A stretch of 7,537 nt of DNA, from the NCBI GenBank assembly GCA_019594305.1, contig JAFDTZ010000107.1, positions 1 to 7,537 of the forward strand, given 5' to 3'. The notes beneath the pieces are model-generated. The model searched no databases. It was not told the DNA's origin and was given only the letters and a program-made list of their open reading frames with translations. Shown here piece after piece: positions 1-6,628 of the stretch (its first letter is position 1; each line of letters starts with the position of its first letter). Source of the stretch: Thermoplasmata archaeon (GTDB lineage: Archaea > Thermoplasmatota > Thermoplasmata > Halarchaeoplasmatales > Halarchaeoplasmataceae). A program made the translations under genes and the position numbers.

Positions 1-74
1 ACGTTTTCTTGCATGCATTCGTGCCATAGTACTTCCTCTATAATTTTAAGGAATCTTCTCATAACACTTCTCAT
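1..74 (-). CDS. possible 5' end of a leftward gene running off the left edge
   Basis: On the minus strand an ATG at 74-72 opens a frame that stays free of stops to the window edge (24 codons). It begins MRSVMRRFLKII and continues with an acidic, helix-like stretch (IIEEVLWHE). A second in-frame ATG lies at 62-60 and may be the real start. A TATA-like GAATAAAAG lies on the same strand at 110-102, which would place transcription initiation roughly at 80-84, just before the first ATG. There is no clear Shine-Dalgarno motif. The product is not recognisable from so few residues, and a 24-codon open frame can occur by chance. The divergent position relative to the aldolase/phosphatase gene is the main argument for a real gene. 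Confidence 0.3.
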   Translation of the reverse strand, partial: MRSVMRRFLKIIEEVLWHECMQEN

Positions 75-100
75 ACTTAAAGGTTACAGTTAATCGATAG

Positions 101-110
101 ACTTTTATTC
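101..110 (+). promoter_or_regulatory. candidate TATA box of the fructose-bisphosphate aldolase/phosphatase gene
   Basis: ACTTTTATTC is the most TATA-like element upstream of the gene. An archaeal start site about 26 bases downstream of its centre would fall near 131, giving a leader of about 12 bases before the ATG at 143. A weaker alternative, CCATATAGG at 115-123, would give a leaderless transcript. The first element read on the other strand, GAATAAAAG, could also serve the possible leftward gene. This is pattern matching only. Confidence 0.3.
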
Positions 111-142
111 AACCACCATATAGGCCTTTCTAAGGGATAATC

Positions 143-1246
143 ATGAGCAAAACAACATTCAGCGCGATAAAAGCGGATGTGGGTGGCTTTCCCGGACACG
201 CGACGGTTCACCCCAAATTGATGGAGACGGCGGAGAATAACCTCAAAGGTAGTGATATACTTCTGGACTACCACATTACTCACTGTGGTGACGATCTGGA
301 ACTGTTGATGACTCACCGTCAAGGTGAAGATTCGGATGAGGTACATTCACTCGCTTGGGACACATTCAAGAAGGCTACGGAAGTCGCCAAAGAATTAGGA
401 CTGTACGGCGCAGGACAGGACCTTCTTTCCGATGCATTCTCGGGTAACATCAGAGGGATGGGACCTGGGATCGCAGAGATGGAATTTACCGAGAGGAAGG
501 CAGAACCATTGGTGGCTTTCATGATGGATAAGACTGAACCCGGCGCCTTTAACTTACCGATATTCAAGACCTTTGCGGACCCATTCAATACCGCCGGGTT
601 GGTAATCGACCCATCGATTCATTCAGGCTTCACCTTCGAGATATGGGATATAAAGGAATCCAGTCGAGTTTTCATGGACGCTCCGAATGAGATGTATGAT
701 ATCCTAGCATTGATCGGTGCCAAGGGACGATTCGTCATCAAACGTGTGTTTCCAAAAGAAGGTAAACTACCCACGGACGAACCCGTTGCTGTGGTAAGTA
801 CTGAGAAATTATACCAGATAGCAGGCGAGTACGTGGGTAAGGACGACCCGGTGGCGGTGGTGCGTTCACAATCGGGTTTACCTGCCTTGGGTGAAGTATT
901 AGAACCCTATTCTCACGCCTTCCTGGTTTCAGGATGGATGAGAGGCAGTCATAACGGACCTATCATGCCCGTTGGCGTGGACCAGGCAAGATGTACTCGA
1001 TTCGACGGCCCACCGAGAGTGATCGCAGTGGGATTCCAAATCAAAGACGGAAAGATGGGTATGGCATCGGATCTATTCGATGATCCCGCTTACGATCCTG
1101 CCCGTGAAGAATCGGCACTGATAGCAAACTATATGCGCCGCCACGGACCTTTCGAACCACATCGATTACCGTTGGAGGATATGGAATACACCACACTTCC
1201 AAAGGTGATGACAAAACTAAAGGGACGTTTCGAGTCTGTGGAATAA
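143..1246 (+). CDS. fbp: bifunctional fructose-1,6-bisphosphate aldolase/phosphatase (archaeal type)
   Basis: This cytosolic enzyme is expected to make fructose-1,6-bisphosphate from the two triose phosphates and then remove the 1-phosphate to give fructose-6-phosphate, the committing steps of archaeal gluconeogenesis. The 367 residues match the usual length of the family and look complete. The N-terminal metal-binding segment (IKADVGGFPGH, residues 9-19) and the CGDDLELLMTH segment (48-58) are present. The family signature YVGKDDPVAVVR (230-241) carries Tyr230 and Lys233; in characterised family members this tyrosine and lysine (the Schiff-base residue) serve the aldolase step, so both activities should be retained. 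The C-terminal segment EYTTLPKVM (348-356) is also typical. The start ATG follows an A/G-rich stretch (AAGGGATAATC) with no strong SD. The gene stands alone, convergent with the minus-strand operon. Identification is by recognition of these motifs, not by a search. Confidence 0.95.
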   Translation: MSKTTFSAIKADVGGFPGHATVHPKLMETAENNLKGSDILLDYHITHCGDDLELLMTHRQGEDSDEVHSLAWDTFKKATEVAKELGLYGAGQDLLSDAFSGNIRGMGPGIAEMEFTERKAEPLVAFMMDKTEPGAFNLPIFKTFADPFNTAGLVIDPSIHSGFTFEIWDIKESSRVFMDAPNEMYDILALIGAKGRFVIKRVFPKEGKLPTDEPVAVVSTEKLYQIAGEYVGKDDPVAVVRSQSGLPALGEVLEPYSHAFLVSGWMRGSHNGPIMPVGVDQARCTRFDGPPRVIAVGFQIKDGKMGMASDLFDDPAYDPAREESALIANYMRRHGPFEPHRLPLEDMEYTTLPKVMTKLKGRFESVE

Positions 1247-1255
1247 ACTCTAAAC

Positions 1256-1272
1256 CCTTTTTCTTTTTTCTT
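1256..1272 (+). terminator. T-rich terminator of the aldolase/phosphatase gene
   Basis: Ten bases after the TAA at 1244-1246 the plus strand runs through two T-tracts (five and six Ts, each followed by C) in a pyrimidine-rich block. Intrinsic termination in archaea needs mainly a T-run in the non-template strand, so this suits the upstream gene. It abuts the stop codon of cgi121 on the other strand (1273-1271). The minus strand shows only purines here, so the leftward operon has no visible terminator at this point and may read into the 3' end of fbp as antisense. Confidence 0.6.
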
Positions 1273-1744
1273 ATATCGTCGATGTGGCCATGAACTCGAA
1301 TACCAGATCATAAGGTCTGTCGGTTGTTTCTATCTCTTCCTTTGTTATACCCAGGGTGATTAACTTTTCCATGGACGGTTCAAGGATGGAATCGTCCCTT
1401 TCCCACCCCATGTATTCCAAGAATGAATTTAAGTTATCTCCAGCCATAACCACCGCCTCTTCGGCATCATCCTGTAAACCCATCTTGCCTATGGCGTTCT
1501 TGATCTGGCGTTGTCCCGAGGCCCACAGGAGCGTTTCCATCTCGAGTGAATCACCCCTGTTCGTTCCTTTTTTAGTCGTATATAGAGCCTTTTCGTAAGC
1601 CCAGATTAGATGCTCACGACAGACTACGACCTTTTCGTTGAACAGCTGTACAAAACCTTTGTTCGTCTTACGATATTTTTCTACGTGTTCGAAGGTCCCG
1701 GAAGCACTATCCGGATCAGGTATCTTCACGCCGGCGATATTCAA
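1271..1744 (-). CDS. cgi121: KEOPS complex subunit Cgi121
   Basis: Cgi121 is the accessory subunit of KEOPS (with Kae1, Bud32 and Pcc1), which installs N6-threonylcarbamoyladenosine at position 37 of ANN-decoding tRNAs. In archaea Cgi121 contacts Bud32 and binds tRNA, including the 3' CCA end. The 157 residues fit the archaeal family. The clearest signature is LLWASGQRQI (72-81) followed by KNAIGKMGL, together with the helix around EHLIWAYEKAL (44-54). The start is a TTG at 1744-1742 that overlaps the mobB stop (sequence TTGA); an SD-like GGGTGA at 1756-1751, six bases upstream, supports it, and no in-frame ATG gives a full-length product. It is the last gene of the operon gcvPA-gcvPB-mobB-cgi121. 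No other KEOPS gene is in the window. The TTG start may lower its yield relative to upstream genes (inference). Confidence 0.85.
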   Translation of the reverse strand: MNIAGVKIPDPDSASGTFEHVEKYRKTNKGFVQLFNEKVVVCREHLIWAYEKALYTTKKGTNRGDSLEMETLLWASGQRQIKNAIGKMGLQDDAEEAVVMAGDNLNSFLEYMGWERDDSILEPSMEKLITLGITKEEIETTDRPYDLVFEFMATSTI

Positions 1745-2433
1745 GGATCTTCACCCTTTGAGAATTCGATATGTACGTGTTCGACGTCTTCTACTCCCTT
1801 CAAAGATCCGACCATGCCCGCTATGGCGTTTTTGATAATATCAGCCGGAAATTCGCTAAGCTCTACGGATTCTCCGTTAACCCGAAGTCGTATGGTCGAT
1901 CTCACGGAACAGTCTTGGAGTTTTGCTTCTTCTATGGCCGCCGCCCGGGCCATCTCTTCGCAGTTGGAATATCCACATTTACCGCAGTCCAGCCGTGGTA
2001 ATCGATCGAGCATATCGATAACATCGATCTCTTTCTCAATATCCTCAACTACTCTGTGTATATCCGCTTCCGACCATTCACTCTTATCCCCCACGTTTAT
2101 TCCAATGATATTCTCGTGTTTATAGCCTTCCAGCAGTACTATTTCAGCGATGTCGATAGAGGAAATAATGTTTAGTATACTCTTAAGCGCGAGTTCTTCC
2201 TTCACCATGAAAGATGTCTCCACCGAGGAGGAAAACACGACCAATTCGGCCCCGGCTTTCCCGTGCATGTAAGTGTCGGTTCCCTCTCTGTCCGTACTGT
2301 ATCTACCTCGTGTGTGCTTTACTGCTGCAACCCTATGTCCTCTATCCGACAATTCGGTTATCACCCGGCTCATGACGGAAGTTTTACCGCTGTTCTTATG
2401 GCCGTGAAATCCGAAGACCGCAATTTTCTTCAT
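1741..2433 (-). CDS. mobB: MobB-like P-loop GTPase fused to a four-cysteine Fe-S domain
   Basis: MobB-family proteins are GTP-binding accessories of molybdopterin guanine dinucleotide formation, helping MobA load the Mo/W cofactor. Residues 1-140 form the MobB domain: a P-loop GHKNSGKTS (11-19), the VKH motif (38-40), GTDT (51-54) and LEGYK (101-105). Residues 150-175 carry Cys150, 153, 158 and 175 in the spacing C-x2-C-x4-C-x16-C (DCGKCGYSNC), the pattern of the small Fe-S domain also seen in Fe-S proteins of anaerobes, so a [4Fe-4S] cluster is expected. Residues 180-230 form a further alpha/beta tail (IRLRVNG, SLKGVEDVEHV). The ATG at 2433-2431 overlaps the gcvPB stop (ATGA) and follows GAGGTTGA with a seven-base spacer. 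The MobB domain is a confident call; whether this fused form serves the Mo/W cofactor or another cofactor is open. No molybdenum gene or molybdoenzyme lies nearby. Confidence 0.85.
   Translation of the reverse strand: MKKIAVFGFHGHKNSGKTSVMSRVITELSDRGHRVAAVKHTRGRYSTDREGTDTYMHGKAGAELVVFSSSVETSFMVKEELALKSILNIISSIDIAEIVLLEGYKHENIIGINVGDKSEWSEADIHRVVEDIEKEIDVIDMLDRLPRLDCGKCGYSNCEEMARAAAIEEAKLQDCSVRSTIRLRVNGESVELSEFPADIIKNAIAGMVGSLKGVEDVEHVHIEFSKGEDP
1751..1756 (-). promoter_or_regulatory. ribosome binding site deciding the TTG start of cgi121
   Basis: GGGTGA (minus strand) lies six bases before TTG 1744-1742, inside the last codons of mobB. It matches the GGTGA part of the archaeal GGAGGTGA consensus and is the reason for choosing the TTG start. 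The start shares bases with the mobB TGA, so translational coupling is likely. Confidence 0.6.
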
Positions 2434-3869
2434 CTTTTGTTCAACCTCATCCTATAGCTTAAGATAGGTTCCCTGGATGCCTGTGTATCGTCAACACGTT
2501 TTACAGCGGTGTTGTGGGGTGCCGAGCTAACGGTTTCTACATCCTCTTCCATTATTGCTCGGAGTGCATTTACGAATCCGTCAAGGGTTTCTTTCCTTTC
2601 GGTCTCCGTAGGCTCTATCATCAGCGCCTCGTCCACTATAAGGGGGAAGTAAATGGTGGGTGCGTGGTAGCCGTAATCCAAAAGACGCTTTGCGATATCC
2701 AGTGTACGAAGCCCCTTCTTTTTCAAGCTGCTGCCGGAGAGAACGAACTCATGTTTACGTAATTCACCGTAGGGCAACTCGAGTACGTCTTCAAGCTGCT
2801 TTCTAAGGTAGTTGCTGTTGAGGACCGCCCTCTCACTTATAGCTGTGATACCGTCGGAACCTTCCTTCAATATATATGCATATGCCCTTAACAGTACCAG
2901 CCAGTTACCGTAAAAACCCTTTATACGCCCGATGGAATTCTCCAGGTCGTATTCGAGATAATATTTACCCTCCGCCTTTTCCACTATAGGCACCGGCAGA
3001 TACGACCGCAGGTCTTTGGTTACGGCTACGGGTCCCGAACCCGGGCCACCGCCTCCGTGGGGTGTTGCTAAGGTTTTGTGCAGGTTAAAATGCATTATGT
3101 CAAAGTTCATCTTACCCGGGCAGGTCTTCCCCATTATAGCGTTGAGGTTAGCACCATCGTAATACAATAACCCGCCGGCGTCGTGGATGATCTCTGCGAT
3201 CTTAAGAGCATCCTTTTCGAAGATACCCAGGGTATTTGGATTGGTGAGCATGAAAGCCGCGGTGTTCTCTCCCACGGCTTCCTCCAGGGCCTTTATATCT
3301 ACGCAGCCTTCCTTGGAAGGTATCTCGATGGTTTTGTAGCCTAACATCGAGGCACTCGCCGGATTGGTTCCGTGGGCCGTGTCGGGCAGTATTATCTCGT
3401 TACGTTCCTCTCCTTTCTTGCGGTGATATTCGTTTATTATCATCAAACCCGTCATCTCACCATGGGCACCCGCCGCGGGCTGTAACGTAACGGCGTCCAT
3501 ACCACTTATCTCGGCCAGCATTTGCTGGAGTTCGTACATTATACGGAGTGTCCCCTGCACGGTATCTTCGGGCTGGTAGGGATGTATATCTAAAGCCTTC
3601 GTCTCTCTACACAGCAACTCGCTGTACTTCGGGTTGAACTTCATCGTGCACGAGCCCAGGGGATAAAACCCCGAGTCTATACCGTAATTCATCTGGGATA
3701 ATCTCGTAAAATGCCTTATCACCTCGTACTCGGGCATATCCGGTATTTGAGGTGCTTCCTTACGAGCTATATTATCCGGTAACGGATTGTCCGCTATCTT
3801 TCTTTCAACGCAGTGCTCTTCGAATATATCGTGAACATCGTATCTTGCCTGCCGATATATTTGGTTCAT
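2430..3869 (-). CDS. gcvPB: glycine dehydrogenase (decarboxylating) subunit 2, PLP-binding
   Basis: This is the catalytic half of the split glycine cleavage P-protein, which decarboxylates glycine and passes the aminomethyl group to lipoyl-GcvH. It pairs with GcvPA, encoded directly upstream. The 479 residues cover the whole family length. Diagnostic blocks in order are YPLGSCTMKFNP (69-80), QPAAGAHGE (130-138), DTAHGTNPASA (163-173), YYDGANLNA (236-244) and the PLP-lysine motif NLHKTLATPHGGGGPG (262-277), where Lys265 should form the Schiff base with pyridoxal phosphate. The ATG overlaps the gcvPA stop by four bases (ATGA) and has a complete GGAGGTGA site four bases upstream, so the start is firm. 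No gcvT, gcvH or lpd gene is in the window, so the rest of the system must be elsewhere if it works as a cleavage complex. Confidence 0.97.
   Translation of the reverse strand: MNQIYRQARYDVHDIFEEHCVERKIADNPLPDNIARKEAPQIPDMPEYEVIRHFTRLSQMNYGIDSGFYPLGSCTMKFNPKYSELLCRETKALDIHPYQPEDTVQGTLRIMYELQQMLAEISGMDAVTLQPAAGAHGEMTGLMIINEYHRKKGEERNEIILPDTAHGTNPASASMLGYKTIEIPSKEGCVDIKALEEAVGENTAAFMLTNPNTLGIFEKDALKIAEIIHDAGGLLYYDGANLNAIMGKTCPGKMNFDIMHFNLHKTLATPHGGGGPGSGPVAVTKDLRSYLPVPIVEKAEGKYYLEYDLENSIGRIKGFYGNWLVLLRAYAYILKEGSDGITAISERAVLNSNYLRKQLEDVLELPYGELRKHEFVLSGSSLKKKGLRTLDIAKRLLDYGYHAPTIYFPLIVDEALMIEPTETERKETLDGFVNALRAIMEEDVETVSSAPHNTAVKRVDDTQASREPILSYRMRLNKR
2441..2448 (-). promoter_or_regulatory. ribosome binding site of mobB
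   Basis: GAGGTTGA (minus strand) ends seven bases before the mobB ATG and lies within the last codons of gcvPB. It differs from GAGGTGA by one inserted T. Together with the ATGA overlap it supports coupled translation. Confidence 0.55.
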
Positions 3870-5200
3870 GGGCTCACCTCCTTGAGTACTTCCGTTAAAA
3901 GTTTCATATCTTCTTCCGTAGTGGTGTCCCCGACCGCTGTGAGCATCCTTCGGTTAAATCCGGTGAAGTACCCGTCGAGATATATCCCGGGCAGTACGTT
4001 CTTTGCCCCGGCTTCGGCGGTTAACTTATCTTTATCCACAGGTAACTCCACAACGAATTCGTTGAAAAAATCTCCTGTAAAATAGGGTGCGGAATACCCA
4101 TCCAGCTCGTCTATCATGTTCGCCAGTCTATGGGCCTTATTGTAGCATCCTTTGGCGGTCTCTTCCAAACCCTTACCGCCCTTTAACAGTATATATACCG
4201 TGGATGCCAGGGCCGAAAGTGCCTCGTTGGTGCATATGTTCGAGGTCGCCCGTTCTCGGCGTATATGCTGCTCCCTGGTCTGAAGAGTCATACAGTACGC
4301 GGTTTTGCCATCTGCATCGACCGTCTCTCCTATCATACGGCCGGGCATTTTTCTTATATGCTTTTTACCACAAGCGAAGATACCTACGGTGGGTCCCCCG
4401 AAGGAAGGTGGTATCCCGAAGGGTTGACTGTCACCCACCACTATGTCGGCACCCCATTCGGACGGGGGTTTGAGCAATGCAAGTGATAGCGGGTTGACCC
4501 CTGCTATCATCACTGCTCCGGTGTCCTCCCGCAGATCTTTGAAGAGTTTTATGTTCTCTTCCAGAACACCGAAGGCATTGGGCGATTCGACGTAGAAACC
4601 CAGTGTATCTTCACCTACCTTATCCTTGAGTGCTTCGACATCGATGGTCCCCTTCTCCTCGTCGAAGGGAACGAGTTCTATCTCTATGTCCGAGCCTATC
4701 AAATAATTTTTTAGCACCGGCAGCCGGTCCCAGTGGATGTTCTCAGGTATCAAAAATCTCTTTCTTTTTCTCTTCCCTATCCTCCCCGCCATCCGCACCG
4801 CCTCTCCGAGGGCGGTATGGTGATCGTACATGCTAGTATTGGCCGCCTCCATGCCGGTTAGTTCGCATATCAAGCTCTGGTACTCGAACAGCGCCCGGAG
4901 CATCCCCTGGCTTATCTCCGCCTGGTACGGTGTGTAGGAAGTGTAAAATTCCGACCGACCGATGATCTCGCTCACCCCTGCGGGTACGTACTGTCTGTAT
5001 ATCCCTCCCCCGAGGAAACAGACCATATCCTCCAGGCTCTTGTTACCGGATAGATGGTTTTTTACTTTTTGCATCACTTCCATCTCGGATATTCCGTTAG
5101 GTAAGTCTATTTCATGCTTTACGGCTTCGGGCACATCTGCGAATAATTCGTCAACGCTGTCGATTCCCAAGTATTCGAGCATCTCTTTTTCGTCCTTCAT
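3866..5200 (-). CDS. gcvPA: glycine dehydrogenase (decarboxylating) subunit 1
   Basis: This is the N-terminal-type half of the split glycine cleavage P-protein, working as a heteromer with GcvPB. From the ATG at 5200-5198 it has 444 residues, close to the usual length. Recognised blocks are YTPYQAEISQGM (89-100), the NTSMYD segment (121-126), GDSQPFG (256-262), FGGPTVG (267-273), and LQTREQHIRR with SNICTNEAL (320-328). It heads the four-gene operon. The start is uncertain: the frame stays open to a TTG at 5272-5270 (468 residues), and the codons just before the ATG read FAPSGAH, which resembles the YIPN-type opening of family members, yet no ATG, GTG or TTG lies between the two candidates. 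I prefer the ATG because 5231-5270 is A/T-rich and promoter-like, and because the longer form adds a basic, aromatic tail unlike the family. Function is sure; the start is not. Confidence 0.93.
   Translation of the reverse strand: MKDEKEMLEYLGIDSVDELFADVPEAVKHEIDLPNGISEMEVMQKVKNHLSGNKSLEDMVCFLGGGIYRQYVPAGVSEIIGRSEFYTSYTPYQAEISQGMLRALFEYQSLICELTGMEAANTSMYDHHTALGEAVRMAGRIGKRKRKRFLIPENIHWDRLPVLKNYLIGSDIEIELVPFDEEKGTIDVEALKDKVGEDTLGFYVESPNAFGVLEENIKLFKDLREDTGAVMIAGVNPLSLALLKPPSEWGADIVVGDSQPFGIPPSFGGPTVGIFACGKKHIRKMPGRMIGETVDADGKTAYCMTLQTREQHIRRERATSNICTNEALSALASTVYILLKGGKGLEETAKGCYNKAHRLANMIDELDGYSAPYFTGDFFNEFVVELPVDKDKLTAEAGAKNVLPGIYLDGYFTGFNRRMLTAVGDTTTEEDMKLLTEVLKEVSP
3874..3881 (-). promoter_or_regulatory. 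full-consensus ribosome binding site of gcvPB
   Basis: The minus strand reads GGAGGTGA, the complete archaeal Shine-Dalgarno sequence, four bases (GCCC) before the gcvPB ATG. It lies in the last codons of gcvPA. It is the strongest site in the window and argues that GcvPB is translated at least as well as GcvPA. Confidence 0.8.
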
Positions 5201-5287
5201 GTGGGCACCGGAAGGTGCAAAGATAGGGCGGTAAAAAGGTTTTTGCGTCCGAAAGAATAATCTTTTAACCAACGAGGCGATACCAAG
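5201..5287. promoter_or_regulatory. divergent promoter region between gcvPA and cca
   Basis: This 87-base spacer is A/T-rich at 5231-5270 (about two thirds A+T), compared with roughly half in the genes. For cca, TCTTTTAA at 5261-5268 is a TATA-like box about 26 bases before the GTG/ATG start, which would allow a leaderless or nearly leaderless transcript; GAGGCGA at 5274-5280 is a possible SD seven bases before the GTG. For gcvPA, minus-strand candidates are TTAAAAGATTA (5267-5257) and CCTTTTTAC (5239-5231). The assignments are pattern-based. If gcvPA really starts at TTG 5272, these elements lie inside its first codons. Confidence 0.45.
5205..5218 (-). promoter_or_regulatory. small hairpin covering the SD-like motif before gcvPA
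   Basis: On the minus strand GCACC-TTCC-GGTGC forms a 5-bp stem with a four-base loop. Its 3' arm contains the only SD-like motif (GGTG) before the ATG at 5200, five bases upstream. If transcribed as leader it could reduce ribosome access. The stem is short and may be chance, or simply coding sequence if translation starts at 5272. Confidence 0.25.
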
Positions 5288-6604
5288 GTGATGAGAAGCG
5301 AGCCGGAAGAAAAATTGCTTTCTAAGATCAAACCATCACCTTCGGACCGTGAAAAGGTATTGGAGACAGCTAATGCTTTGGTTGACCTGTTGCGTTCTAA
5401 AGCCGAAGGTCGTTTTAGGCCGTTACTGGTAGGTTCGGTACCCAAAGGCACCTTCCTGAAGGACCCGGACATAGACGTGTTCTTGATATATCCTGTGGGC
5501 GTATCCAAAGAGATGATGGCTCAAGACGCACTTGCCCTGGGAAGGGATATGCTCCAGGGGCCGGTGGAGAAGTACGCTGAGCACCCCTATATCCATGGGA
5601 TTTACCGCGGATACAATGTGGATATCGTCCCCTGCTACAAGGTAGAAGACATCGACGATATGCATTCGTCCGTGGATAGGACGCCCCTGCATACCGAGTA
5701 TATAATGGATAATCTACCGTCGGCCAGGAGGGATGACGTACTACTGTTGAAGGCATTTCTCAAGGGTATAGGAGCCTACGGCGCCCATGCACAGGTGAAG
5801 GGCTTTTCGGGGTATCTGTGCGAACTGATGGTCCTGCATTACGGCTCCTTCGAAGACGTTCTCAAGGCGGCCTCTGCATGGGGGTTGAAGGAAACGGTGG
5901 AGATGGTAGAAGCCGAAAAAGAGTTCGACGAGCCTTTTGTGTTTGTCGACCCTGTGGACCCCCGGAGAAACGTAGCTTCCGCTGTTGACGAGGAAATATT
6001 TGCACTCTTCGTATTCGCTTCGAAAACATACCTGGGATCACCGAAATCATCTTACTTCTTCCCATCGGGGTACAAAACCCGGGGTGTCGAAGAATTGAAA
6101 AGCCTCCTAAAGGAAAGGGGAACGTACCTTGTGATGCTCTCTCTATCACGACCGGAAATCATCGATGAAAACCTTTATCCTCAGGTAGAGAAGGCCTGCA
6201 AAAAGCTGCACGAGCATATGGAAAAAAATGACTTTTTAGTTCTGCACTCGGGCTATGAGATCAACCATAAAATATCGATCTTCTTCGAACTCGAACACGG
6301 CGAACTATCGAATATTGAGAAACACATAGGCCCGCCCGTATTTCATCCCAATACGGTAAACTTCCATAAAAAGTACGTCGATAAGGTGTATATCGAAGGT
6401 AGTCGTCTCATGATGGATCGGAAGCGTAAACACACCGCTATCTCCGAGCTGATAAGATACCTGGTAAGGGAGTTGGACCTGGGGAGTGATATCACGGTGA
6501 TGATGGAGAAGGAGCTAAGTATATTCGAGGGAGAGGATGCGGTAAGGCTCGCTCCGGATGCCGTCAACGCCTTCATGGATAAGACCTTTCCCTGGGAACG
6601 TTAG
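5288..6604 (+). CDS. cca: CCA-adding enzyme (archaeal class I tRNA nucleotidyltransferase)
   Basis: This enzyme adds or repairs the 3'-terminal CCA of tRNAs from CTP and ATP without a nucleic-acid template. The 438 residues match archaeal class I enzymes. The nucleotidyltransferase signature GSVPKGTFLKDPDIDVF (49-65) supplies Asp61 and Asp63, and Asp112 in YNVDIVPCYK (109-118) is the third metal-binding carboxylate, matching the Glu/Asp/Asp triad of the Archaeoglobus enzyme in spacing. Further family blocks are RTPLHTEYI (131-139), LLKAFLKGIGAYGA (153-166), KGFSGYLCEL (171-180) and VDPVDPRRNVA. The first codons read GTG ATG; the GTG at 5288 has a GAGGCGA motif seven bases upstream, and the ATG at 5291 is an equally possible start, also as a leaderless message. 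The gene is divergent from the gcvPA operon and convergent with rpe. No frameshift or missing catalytic residue is seen. Confidence 0.96.
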   Translation: MMRSEPEEKLLSKIKPSPSDREKVLETANALVDLLRSKAEGRFRPLLVGSVPKGTFLKDPDIDVFLIYPVGVSKEMMAQDALALGRDMLQGPVEKYAEHPYIHGIYRGYNVDIVPCYKVEDIDDMHSSVDRTPLHTEYIMDNLPSARRDDVLLLKAFLKGIGAYGAHAQVKGFSGYLCELMVLHYGSFEDVLKAASAWGLKETVEMVEAEKEFDEPFVFVDPVDPRRNVASAVDEEIFALFVFASKTYLGSPKSSYFFPSGYKTRGVEELKSLLKERGTYLVMLSLSRPEIIDENLYPQVEKACKKLHEHMEKNDFLVLHSGYEINHKISIFFELEHGELSNIEKHIGPPVFHPNTVNFHKKYVDKVYIEGSRLMMDRKRKHTAISELIRYLVRELDLGSDITVMMEKELSIFEGEDAVRLAPDAVNAFMDKTFPWER

Positions 6605-6614
6605 AATTTTTTAG
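6605..6614 (+). terminator. T-tract terminator of cca
   Basis: Two bases after the TAG at 6602-6604 the plus strand has a run of six Ts (6607-6612) and no stable hairpin before it, which is the usual form of an archaeal intrinsic terminator. Confidence 0.5.
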
Positions 6615-6628
6615 TAATCCTTTCGGTG

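Noticed and set aside
1610..2125. A 171-codon plus-strand open frame opposite mobB and cgi121
   Set aside because: Its translation is rich in Ser and Ile with no motif, it spans the junction of two well-recognised minus-strand genes, and it has no SD. It is an antisense shadow.
4087..4473. A 128-codon plus-strand open frame opposite gcvPA
   Set aside because: It lies wholly over conserved GcvPA blocks such as the SNICTNEAL region; its composition (many Arg, Ser, Pro, Tyr, Cys) is typical of a reversed coding strand.
5201..5287. Glycine riboswitch upstream of gcvPA
   Set aside because: The spacer is under 90 bases and holds only one 5-bp hairpin, with none of the paired-stem layout a glycine aptamer needs.
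5197..5508. A 103-codon minus-strand open frame across the cca start and divergent promoter
   Set aside because: It covers the cca N-terminus antisense and the promoter region, shows no family motif, and the cca reading is unambiguous.
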